Position numbers and translations under genes: made by a program
Notes under the pieces: model-generated
What the model saw: the letters and a program-made list of their open reading frames with translations, nothing else
The model's database searches: none
What the model was told of the DNA's origin: nothing
NCBI RefSeq assembly: GCF_000003815.2
Contig: NC_049979.1
Coordinates: 33,163,400 to 33,220,062 of the forward strand
Reading direction: 5' to 3'
From: Branchiostoma floridae
Taxonomy: Eukaryota; Chordata; Leptocardii; Amphioxiformes; Branchiostomatidae
Length of the DNA stretch: 56,663 bases
In this document: positions 44,036 through 54,100 of the stretch, piece after piece
Layout: each line of letters opens with the position of its first letter
Position numbering within the stretch: the stretch's first letter is position 1

Positions 44036-44090
44036 ATTTTAGTTTTCAAAGTTTTTTTATTTCATACTTATATTTGAAGGAAGGAAAAGT

Positions 44091-44132
44091 ATATATATAT
44101 ATATATATATATATATTAAGAGAGAGAGAGAT
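44091..44132. repeat. AT microsatellite followed by AG run
   Basis: About 13 AT dinucleotides from 44091, then TTAAGAGAGAGAGAG. Confidence 0.9.
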
Positions 44133-44389
44133 GTTTTCGTATGCTCAGTATCAGGAAAAGGGATTTCGATAAGCAAGTATCATATAGTCTAAATCTACAA
44201 TAATTTTGCATTCTTTGGTAAACAATGGTTAATAGAAAAATACTCTTCAAACGTATTGAAGATAATGAATATGATTGTAACACATTCACAACTATATCTG
44301 TTCAACAGCAACATCGACCTGTTCATGATACAAGAACCTCGATCTTAGTTTATGAAATTGTTTTAATGTTTAACAGTTTGTAGGTGTAA

Positions 44390-44646
44390 GAAATTCAGTC
44401 ATGAAGACAAAAAGATGTTACTAGTACAGTAACTTCAATCTTAGCACAAGAAAGCTACCCTTGGTATAATAAATTTGGTCTTGGTGTAAGAAAATCAATC
44501 TCAGAAGTAAGAAAATATGTCAAAGCAATAAGAAGTGTGCTCTTAATTTAAGAAAGTTAGGCTTGTTGTAAGAACAATTAAGAAAATGTTTCTAGTCAAT
44601 AAGAAATGTGCTCTTGATGTAAGAAAATTACTCTTGATGTAACAAA
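44390..44646. repeat. Degenerate short-period repeat
   Basis: GATGTAAGAAAAT, TCTTGATGTAA and AATAAGAAATGTGCTCTT recur imperfectly every 25-35 bp. No open frame. Confidence 0.5.
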
Positions 44647-45185
44647 TTAACCCTATCCAGACTGGGGGCGGTTAAAAGTGACTGCGCTAACTTTGATGTC
44701 GTATAGCTCCCAAACGGCTTGTGCTTTAACAACCAAACTTAGTGACTTTTCCTTAAATATTGCTGGCAACAAGTTAGAAATAATTAGAGTAAGTTTATAA
44801 TATTTCGTGTTGCCATGGCTATAGGTTTCTGAAAGGCATTTTTAAAATCACGAAATACGTTTAAACAATAGGATCTTAAGATTTTCTTTCTAAAATATAC
44901 TTCTTTTCATAATTATTTGATATCTTACATATGTAAGTGTAACATTTATTATCAAATATTCATAAACTGTGCTAATGAAATGACATAATTGGTCAAAATC
45001 AAAGATTCCGACCATATTATGATAAAAGTATAACCATTTGTTAACTCGGAATCTATCTTTCTTGGAAAAAAAAGAACATGTGAACATTTTCAATTCGTTT
45101 TCATTTGATTTTAGTGGGATATGTTTACATTAAAGTATCTTAAGACATTTAAGATTGACAATCTAAGATGGCGGAAACATTCCGT
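44647..45185. mobile_element. Truncated family B' TTAA element
   Basis: TTAA at 44647-44650, then CCCTATCCAGACTGGGG. X-box half GTTGCCATGGC at 44809, with the second arm altered. It ends with AATCTAAGATGGCGG near 45177; the distal third is absent. Confidence 0.6.
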
Positions 45186-45512
45186 TCCAACGAGTGTTAA
45201 CGTGTTGTTTATGCCCAACGTCTCGTGCACAATGCAAAGTTCGGCCGGGTATGCAGATAACACCCTGTCACTAATAATGGAACACTAGATTGTTTCTGCG
45301 GTTCCCCCCGGGGGGGGGGGGGCTTTTGGTATGGTTATGCGGAATGTGACAGTGATAATGGCGATAACACAATCAGATGCAATTCAACGGTTCCTGCTGT
45401 ATACCAAACGAATCACCTTTTTTCATATACATCCTAAATGGTTAACTCTTTAAACATGGATGCTTTATTAGCTACCACGAAATTTGATGGGATTATTATT
45501 TCTCTTTTTCAG
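45186..45512. other. Spacer with C6/G12 tract
   Basis: A C-run running directly into a G-run lies near 45305-45323, resembling two TTAA-element ends abutting. A strong acceptor (TTTCTCTTTTTCAG) closes the region at 45512. Confidence 0.4.
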
Positions 45513-45619
45513 AACGCGGACCGACATTCTCTGACCGTGTCAACAGCTGGGAGAAAACTGAACTACAGGAAGGGCACAGGATCAAGGCGTTACTAGAGAA
45601 ATTAAGCAGTCTGTATTAG
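45513..45619 (+). CDS. Candidate alternative last exon of the methyltransferase gene
   Basis: A long pyrimidine tract and AG at 45511-45512 precede an open stretch. Read in phase 1 it encodes ERGPTFSDRVNSWEKTELQEG and ends KALLEKLSSLY with TAG at 45617-45619. Exon 6 ends in phase 1 with G, so it could join here (codon GAA) instead of to 36838, and both choices begin with Glu. The tail would be 35 residues, hydrophilic and probably helical. An ATTAAA at 46533 could serve polyadenylation. It could also belong to an unseen gene. Splice compatibility is seen; use is inferred. Confidence 0.4.
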
Positions 45620-47039
45620 AGAGAAGCCTTTGTGCTTTTGCGAGAAGCAGAACGTACCTGATACTATAAGTCATGTTAGTTGATTGTGAATACCCAGATT
45701 GTTTTACTTTCATATTTCGATCCTGTAACCGGAATGTGGAAATTTTTGGAGTTGGACATCACGAGGATTTGGATTGGTAAAGGAACCAGGATGCTTATAA
45801 GAAGCAGTATTAGCCCCGGACTCTTTTGTTCAAACCTTACATATTTCGAATTCAAATTGTATTCACATTGAATCCTATATTCTCTTTAGAAGTATAAGAC
45901 GTCATGTGATATTGGCGGTTAAAGGGGCATTCCATTCCACAGGGGAGTGTTATTTTCCGATAGATTTTAATTTTAGGAAGTAATAGATACATACTATTTC
46001 ACATTATACGATAAAGTAAGCAGTTGCTCCACCTGTCTCAAAAGCATTCAGTCTTCTACTAAACTCCCTAAGTACCCTCTATTTGAATTGATCCTATGAC
46101 TGAATACAATGCAAAACCTTTAGGTAAGGTTACATAACTAATTTCAGAATCGCTAAGAAATCTCGTCCTGTTATGTGGTGTTTTTTTTTTGCTATTTTAT
46201 TAGCAATTTGCCCTCTCCGAAAATATGCACGATAAACAAAGTGTCTATGCGTATAGGGAATGCATGGGTAGGGTCTGCATGGGTTTAGTGAGTGTCCTAT
46301 TGTTTTACAAAACACACATCGCGCAATGTGAATTCCAAAAAATTCGACTGATTATGTATTTATTGACACATCTATTAGAAAACACTACACCCTTCTGGAT
46401 CGGAATGCCCATTTAAAGGATTAAACTTCCCCTTTACATAATCAGATAACATCTTATTGCATTTGTATACACGTGTATGTAATTATTTTGACACACATGA
46501 TATTGTGATTTGTAAAATGCACGGAAAATCCATTAAAGCGATTTTGTATTAGTAGAAAATCTCGTTTTGGATTCTTTAGGATCTAATCATTCTAAATATG
46601 CGAATAGATATCTAAATATACGGCAATATTCATTGAAAGACAATTTAGCATTCACATAAAATCCTATATCGGGATTCATCAGCATCCAACGGCAATATCC
46701 CTACAAAAACTACTAGCATTCTTGGAAAATTCTTCATTGGAATTCTTTAGGATCCGGATATTAAAAAGATACGGAAATATTCTTAAAGATGCTGCTTCGC
46801 ATCCGTGGAAAATTTCATCTTGGGATATGTTGGGATCCATTAATTCCGGATCACAAAAAACAAATTTCGGATATTTGACAGATCCCAATCGAATCCGTTT
46901 GCATCCGCTAGCATTTCTTTAAAAATACATAAATATCCTTGGTCGAATATGGCTTCATCCAATGCCTTTTCACCCAGTATCTTGAATGACGCGCCATCAT
47001 AATGACGCAATTGTCTACAAGAACGCAGTGTAACAGTTT
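45620..47039. other. No gene; degenerate repeats at 46555-46900
   Basis: Between 46555 and 46900, AAAATCTCGTTTTGGATTCTTT-like segments followed by AGGATCC recur at about 46555, 46659, 46724 and 46808, an irregular decayed array. The remainder shows nothing recognisable. Confidence 0.45.
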
Positions 47040-47138
47040 AAAGGCCACTGACTGTCACATGACAGTAGTCTCACTGTACCTTGAACCTAGCATACTGCAG
47101 CGCGCAGCTTTGGTGTTTGGTATATTATTCTTTTCAAG
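47040..47138 (+). other. Possible non-coding first exon of the NXPE-like gene
   Basis: TTTTCAAG|GTGAGT at 47131-47144 is a consensus donor with no coding frame attached, and an acceptor TTTTCCAG lies at 51082, upstream of the signal-peptide exon. The 5' limit is arbitrary. Confidence 0.25.
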
Positions 47139-48655
47139 GTGAGTTCTTCTCATTTCTTCTCTAACAACAAGATCACAGGCAAACAATGAATTACTAACAT
47201 AGACTGATTAATATTAGCGTTAGAAACTAACGTCGAATTAGGTTTGTGTTGTAAATGTAATTCAGTCATTCGAACTACAGTTTTCCAGTACTCCTCTTGG
47301 TCAGTTTATGAAGATGAACTCAAATAGACAACCTCACTGCTTTATTTATTTCCGTAATCGACTATTTATCAGTATTTTAAGCAACTTTGGATACTGCCAC
47401 AATCGCTTAAATGGTAGGGTAATTTTGAGCTATACATAATGGTACAAATACACAATCAAAAATGTTTTTTTTTTGTGTACCTTGTTGTTCTTCCTCACAG
47501 AAAATAAGAAAATAATTCTGTCCCCAAGAAATCTTAAAAAACATGCTTGTCCATGGGGTAAGCAGATTTTTGCTTTAATTTTTGAGACATTTTGAGATTA
47601 ATACTCTTGCACCAAGAAAACTTTTTTTTACATCAAGAGCAAACATTTTTGTATTTCTTAACCCTATGCAGACGGGAGGGGGCTAAAAGTTCCTGCGCCA
47701 ACTTTGACGTCCTATAGCTCCCAAACTTCTGGAACAACAAAACTTGTTGGCAAAGAATATTGTTGGCAACAATGAACAAAATATAGTGTAATTTTTGAAA
47801 AAAAATCACTAATTTTGGTTTAAACAATGGGATTTAAGATTTTCTCGCAAAACTTTACTCCTTTTTATATATTTTTGATATCTAACATATTTTAGTGTGA
47901 CATCTAGAGTCGATTCCATATTACCGAGAGGGTGTTTCTTGCCTTTGGTTCTAACATTTTTTAAGTATTTGTAACAATCTAACTATGATAAGTAACTGTT
48001 TAGAACTATTTATAACATCTATGTGACGTTCTAAATATTTCTATAGTATTCAAACATGTTAGAAGCATTTCTAACATTAAATACATTATTTCTGTTAGTT
48101 TCTAAACTGTTCCAACATAGATGCATCATTTGTGATCACATGTTCGAACATGGAAACAATATGATGAAACTGGGTCAGTGGGCTGGGAAGAGGGCAATTC
48201 ACACATCCCTGCCAAGTGCAGTTAAATATATCTGTCTGCCACCTTCTCACAAAAGCCTCACCAGTGTATACTGAAGAAAATCTAAAAATACAAGAGCCAA
48301 ACAAAGGACCAAGCTTAGCAGCTTTGTTTATGGGGTCAATAAAAGTTTTTATGGAGGGAAAAATGACACAAAATGTTGGAACATGTTGGAACAATAACAA
48401 AAAAAATAGATGTTTGAAAATTGCTCCAAATAAAGAGATAATTATATCATGACCTTCCCAAATGTTCCAACAAATATAAAAAAAGGTTCAAACATGTTTA
48501 AACTTTCATTTCGAAATGTTTGAACAATTTCAAACTTTAGTGACTGAAATATTCAAATACAATTCAATCTCTACAACTGGATAAAAAACGGATATCTACT
48601 TCCGGACAATACCATAGGAAAAAAATATTGTCCTTTGTGGTGCAAGGCGGGGTCC

Positions 48656-48740
48656 CATGTACTGGAAAGTTCTACGCGCAGACCTCCCTTCCGGTTTAGG
48701 GAAGGAAGGGAGGACTGCGCGTAGAACTTTCCAGTACATG
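48656..48740. repeat. Long GC-rich hairpin
   Basis: CATGTACTGGAAAGTTCTAC onward (48656-48692) is mirrored at 48704-48740: 37 bp with one mismatch and an 11-base loop. It sits between the inverted arms of the Penelope-like unit. Confidence 0.85.
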
Positions 48741-48846
48741 ATTTACATGTGTGTAGCCATTTGCATATGATCCTAACGATTTAGTGATTAAACCAATTTT
48801 TCTACTTAGCTGTACTGGTATTGAATTGTTCTGACTAGTTCATTCT

Positions 48847-48894
48847 ACTCTTGCTGAAGAAGAGTGATGGATGTCACTCGAAACGTCCGGAAGT
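48847..48894 (+). ncRNA. Candidate type I hammerhead ribozyme
   Basis: Core CTGAAGA (48854-48860) fits CUGANGA. Helix II is GAGTGA/TCACTC (48862-48867 and 48874-48879) with loop TGGATG. GAAA follows at 48880-48883, then C and the cleavage triplet GTC (48885-48887). Helix I pairs ACTCTTG (48847-48853) with CGGAAGT (48888-48894) by five Watson-Crick or mixed pairs, two G-U wobbles and one mismatch. Helix III would be only ACGU, self-complementary, as in minimal hammerheads thought to act as dimers. One unpaired A after the core (48861) departs from the strict consensus. Confidence 0.5.
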
Positions 48895-49519
48895 AAATAT
48901 CCGTTTTTTTATCCAGTTGTAGAGATTGAATTGTATTTGGATATTGCTTACCTGGATGTCTAACCTTCATAAACGTAGTGACTGAAATGTTCTTTTACTC
49001 AACGTAGTTCAAACTTATTACAAATATCATTTCAAAACCATCTCGATGACTTGGAATTGTCTATAATTAAATATTCATAAATGGTTGACAATATCATGAT
49101 GAAAAGTATAACCAGATTATATTCACAGAAAACATTCATTTGAACGTTTTCCATCTATTTTCAAGGGATTTTAGCGTTTTAAGTGTAAAAAGATGTATCT
49201 TATGACATTTAATCCAAGATGGCGGATAGCGAAACTACAAATGACGTCATTTTATGACGTCTCAATTGACGTCGTTGCATCGGCTTTTGACAAATCAAGT
49301 CTTTTAACACGAATATTGATAAGATTTGTTAATTTTTTGTATAAAATATTTAGGTATTAATCAATTAATGACGTCATAATTACTTCATATTACGTCATAA
49401 TGATAAAAATTTTGGAAATTATAGAAATTGACGAGCTTATTACGTCCTTAAAATTTGGTGTTCTTACAGTAAGCCGTTTTGAAAATATGAAGGGGGGGGG
49501 GGCGAATGAGCAATCCGAT

Positions 49520-49780
49520 CATTTTCCCAATCCCTAGATAACTACCAAAAATGATACAAAACGATCTACAACGTGTCGAGTTATCTTGTACGCAAACATT
49601 CACCCAAACACACTTGCCTCACTGCAGTGCCGGCAAAAAGTGCCAGGTGAACAATTTTAAAAAAGAACCTTCTTTTCTGTAACTGCTTCTAAAATACCAA
49701 ATATCATGAATATCAGTAACTCAGGTTATAAGCTGTTGATCTACTTATATAGACACAAGATTCTGGCGAAGGTAAATACG
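49520..49780. repeat. Dispersed repeat, related to 29340-29690
   Basis: ACTACCAAAAATGATACAAAACGA, ACGTGTCGAGTTATCTTGT and CTCACTGCAGTGCC follow the same order as in intron 3 of the methyltransferase gene. Confidence 0.6.
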
Positions 49781-50940
49781 ACAAATGTTAATGTTTTGGC
49801 AGAAAAAAATGGAAGTGACAAAGGATGATAAGCTGACAATACCTTAAACAATCAAGTTTTGGAGCTTTCTTGATGAACAACTGGGAACATGTCCAAAAAC
49901 TGTTGTTTGTCAAGAAAACTCCAAAACCTGATTGTTTAACCCTATTCAGACCGGGCTTTTTTTGGTCATCCCTGGACGGGAGGGGAGGGGGGGGGGGCTT
50001 TTAAAGCCCTCCACTTCTAAGTCCTATAACTCTTGAACGACGTGTCGTGCGGTCACCAAATTTTAAGGAAATGACATAGACATAACATTTGACAACTGTT
50101 TGACATTACGTTGACGTAATATGACGTAAATATGACGTCATCAATTTGATTGTATTGGTCGGACCCCTGAAAAAAAAGGATATTCCCAGAAAACTTCAAG
50201 TTTTGCTCCAAAAATGTAACAGCAAGTGCAGATAACTGAATGATTATGTTTGTTACGACCTGTGTTGCCAATAGCAACATCACTGACGTCAAAATGACGT
50301 CATGCACATCTAAGATACCAGTTGGGCTCCGCCATATTACATCCACCACCTTGAATTTTTTTGAATACTTTTTTGCAACAAATAATCACAAAGGCAATGG
50401 AATAGACTGACTACATTCATTTAGATGTTTTTTTATGAAAAAATACCAGGTAGTTACAGATTTTTAGGGATAATTAGCTTGTTATTCTTGATCTGGCAAT
50501 ACGGTTCGCCATCTTGGATTTAAGACTGATGACGTCATCAAATCAGCATAATTTATGCATATATAATAAGGAAAGATATGCTAAATAACATAAGATTTTA
50601 TTTATGTAACAAAATAGCAGTAATATAGCAAATAAACGTGAAAAATACATTGTTAGGACCGAAATTAGCGATTTTTTTTGCAAAACTGCCTGTCAACTAA
50701 CGGTTGCCATGGCAACACGAAATAATGGAATACTTGTCAAATTTTTGGAATTGTTGCCAATAATATTTTAGGAAAACACATCAAATTTGGTGGCGCTAGC
50801 GTAAGCCGTTTTAGCGTTATAGGACATCAAAGTTGGCGCACGCCTCAAAAGCCCCCCCCCCCCGTCTGAATAGGGTTAAGGTATTGCCAGCTCATCAACC
50901 TTTGTCACTTCCATCTTTTCTGCCAAAACATTGACATTTG
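49781..50940. repeat. Foldback element interrupted by a TTAA element
   Basis: The left arm starts ACAAATGTTAATGTTTTGGC and continues through GGAAGTGACAAAGGATGA to CTTTCTTGA. The right arm is the reverse complement, split by the insert: TCAAGAAAACTCCAAAACC before it, and GTATTGCCAGCTCATCAACC to CATTTG after it. Arms are about 105 bp and closely matched, with a loop around 49885-49905. The left arm still has its TTAA (49843-49846); the matching TTAA in the right arm received the insert. Confidence 0.8.
49936..50879. mobile_element. TTAA element, family A, inside a foldback arm
   Basis: TTAA at 49936-49939 and 50876-50879; ends CCCTATTCAGACCGGGC and GTCTGAATAGGG. Spaced X-box GTTGCCAATAGCAAC (50264-50278), CREs 50284-50291 and 50295-50302, CGCCATCTTGG (50507-50517), CRE 50530-50537 and GTTGCCATGGCAAC (50703-50716). 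Close to the copy at 11254. Confidence 0.85.
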
Positions 50941-51127
50941 TACTCTTGTAAAATTCGATAAATGTCAATTATTTTACGGTATCATGTGATTTTAAGGGCT
51001 AAACTCGTCCTTATGTTTCAACTCTTTTCTTTTTAATTGATGTAAAAAATAACATAACATTATTATCATCTTTTGTTTTCCAGAGAGGCCAATGTCTTTT
51101 GAAACCTCATGACTTATATGCCTAAAG

Positions 51128-51193
51128 ATGGTGAAAACGAAAGGGATTTGTTTAGCTTATTGCTTTCTCATCGTGTATCTTGTATTATCACAG
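51128..51193 (+). CDS. NXPE-like exon: signal peptide
   Basis: ATG at 51128 lies 45 bp after the acceptor at 51082. A basic start (MVKTK) and a hydrophobic core are followed by SQ at the splice border. Confidence 0.65.
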
Positions 51194-54100
51194 GTGAGCT
51201 CAGTGTTTTGTTAGCGAGTTTTTTTCTCACTTTTGTCCAGAATGTGCAAAAGCTCATACCTTCCAAATAAATAAAACGATTTTGATACATGTTTCTGTCT
51301 TTGATTTGCCAATATCGCATCTGGAAACATGTACAGGTCATCATATTTGTTTTGGTCGAGTTCTGACTACTATTGCTTGAACGTCGCTCTCTCAGCACTC
51401 TTAAAGTGCTTAAAGGTGCAGTATTGGCATTCTTCAAGTTACTTTACGTATTTAGGCATTCGTAAATATTATGACCGCACGTGATGGGGCTCATCATTTA
51501 TGGAAAACTAAGTATACTTGATTCCGAAGGGCTGCACTACGTTGAAACTTTATTAAATGGTGTGTCAGTTGCCTTCAAATGTAAATAATGGCCCTCATTT
51601 AAGAAGTGTGAATCAGTTGTAAATGTCGATATTTAAGCTTAATATGAGCTCTTTATTTTAATAATCGTGCATACTACGATCACGTGTCAGTGTGCATTCT
51701 TTGTCCAGTTCAATCTATCTATTCAGTTCCTTTGGAACGATCAACTTTAACATGCTCTGGTCAATTGCGGCATGTGATACAGCTGTATTAAGGAGCATTC
51801 TATAAATACGCACCTAATCTCAAGATACTTCGTCGTAGCACCAAGAAATACAACATAACTAACACCAACATAATTAGAGTTTGTTGACTAAATTATGACA
51901 AAGACATAATTATTTTTTAAGTTATCAGGTTTTGGGAAAAAAACACGTATTCTGTTTAAAAAACAATCCTTCACTTCAAGTGTCCTAGCCCAAGCGGTAA
52001 CAACACTTAGAGACTTTAAATTTTACCTGATTTAAGACCTTCTCATGAAGATTTGATCTAACCGAGGTTGTATTTTTCTTCTTGATATGAGTTGTATAAT
52101 TTTGTGTCAAAAACATATGGTGATTTTTAAAAGATATTTTTATGAAGAATCCACTCAGGTAGCAACAATAAAATAAATGAACAAAAGAAGCCTCGGTCAA
52201 TGTCAGTCTTTAACCCGCATTTCTCATAGCTGTTGTATTTTTATCAACAGTATCAGCAGCATTGCTGATTTTGCGTGGGTTTGGGCCCGTAAAGACGTAT
52301 ACGGCTCGTTCTCGTTTAAATGTCGAAATGCTATCGCCTTGATATGGAGCAAATTATAGACAACATCACTGATATCTTCGAGCCCACAGCTGGAAAAATC
52401 CGGAGAGTTGTTGGGAGAATTAAGCAGTCATCAGTACACAAGCTGTCACCGAACTTCTGTTAAGCGAAGTTCACGTACAAGAAAATTAGTATATTACATT
52501 AAACATAATCTAAAACATTTCGAAAAATGTTTCTCTGGTAAAATGTGTAGTATGACCTTCGAGTTTACACTTGGAAGCACATTTGCTCAACACGTGCCAA
52601 GCCAGGCGTGCATGCTGCCAGTCATTCCGAGTGCCAGTCATTCTCCAACGATTCCTGTAAACATGAACTAAAATAATCACACCGGGCTGTGTCTCCACCA
52701 CATTTTCTAAAAACGTTCGGTTTAAAAGATCATAGGACTGGTATTAACCCTCAAACACCCGAGTGGGGTCCACCCCAGGAGTAAATTTTGAAGTACCATT
52801 TAAACATTTTTGATCTTCAAATTCCTTCCGTGACTTTGTCAGCCAATAACTTTTATATCTTCTCCTAAGTTTTTTTGAAGATTGGTACATTACTGTGGAA
52901 GCTATAAAGAAAGTCCGTGATCAGACCGTCAGGGGTCCAAACGGACCCCAGCAAAAAAATGCAGCTTTTGAAACAAACTTTGTAGTCTAACTACCTTACT
53001 ACCCATCGTATCACCACTAAAGTTTTAGAGGATAATAAACAGGTAAAACAAAATCCTCATCCTTCTGTGTCTTTACCATGTAATATGACGACATTATGAC
53101 GTCATTTAGCTAATAAGGGCGGCCATCTTGGATTTTGACTAATGACCTCATGAAATTAGCATCAATGATAAATTTTGAATCATGAAAATAGCATTAAGTT
53201 TTATAGAATTTTATTGTTGCATGGAAACAAGCATTGTTTACCAAGAAAACCTTGTTTAAATCGAAATTGACAATTTTTCGCAAAAATATGCCTGTCAGAA
53301 CTCCGTTGCCATGGCAACCACAAATAATGGTAAATTTACTTTAATTAAAAAAAATTGCTAACAATATTTTGTGATATATTGCCAAGTTTTGTAGCTTTAG
53401 CACTAGCCGTTCATGAGTTATGTGACATAAAGGTTGATGAGGGCCTCAAAAGTTCCCCCTCTTGTCAGAATAGGTTTAGTGCAAAACATGGTCCTTCTGA
53501 TTTTTTTAATAAATTATGATAATAAGGTAGAAGTGGCGGCACCTTAACATGTCAAAATGTTCCTCTTACATTGACGAAGCAATGTATGTACAATAATCAC
53601 CGATAGGGATTGGAACTGAGATTTTATGAACAAAACATTTTGGGGTCCGTTTGGACCCCACTCGACCACTTTAGTCGCAAAAATAGGTCGGGTGCTTGAG
53701 GGTTAAATGCTCCATTTTCTCATATTTTCGTGTCTTTATACAGACTGTTTCGACATAACAATAACTGTTGTGTTCGTGTTTTCGTTGGGGCCCTGAGTGT
53801 TTGTATTTTGCGTGCCGCACGTAGCGGCGCTAGTCCTAATTAACCACTTCCGTCAACGGGCCACAAAGGACCTGGACATAATTGACCACTTCCGCAACGT
53901 AAGGTTTGACGAAAAAATCGAAGCTCGAGATAGCGGACACGCAACTGGCCGCAGCAGGTGAGGACCTCCTAATTGACCACTTCCGTAATGTAAGGTTTGA
54001 CGAAAAAATCGCAGCTCGAGATAGCGGACACGCAACTGGCCCCAGAAGGACCTTCTAATTGACCACTTCCGTAATGTAAGGTTTGACGAAAAAATCGCAG

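Larger units (their letters stand above)
48538..48992 (+). mobile_element. Penelope-like fragment with inverted 54-bp ends
   Basis: A left arm at 48553-48606 and a right arm at 48886-48941 are inverted copies (CAAATACAATTCAATCTCTA and so on) with about two mismatches and one indel. TAGTGACTGAAATATTC at 48538-48554 recurs with one change at 48976-48992, as a target duplication would. The right side holds a hammerhead-like motif and ends CTTACCTGGATGTCTAACC. Hammerhead motifs near the terminal repeats are known for Penelope-like retroelements; membership is inferred. No RT or GIY-YIG domain is present. Confidence 0.5.
47658..49515. mobile_element. Family B' TTAA element split by a large insertion
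   Basis: TTAA at 47658-47661, then CCCTATGCAGACGGG. The body matches other B' copies to about 47903 (ACATATTTTAGTGTGACATC) and resumes near 49060 (ATATTCATAAATGGTTGACAATATCAT), with CREs at 49240-49260, ATCCAAGATGGCGGA near 49211 and a G-run near 49493. The intervening ~1.15 kb includes the Penelope-like unit. The first X-box is deleted. Confidence 0.6.
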
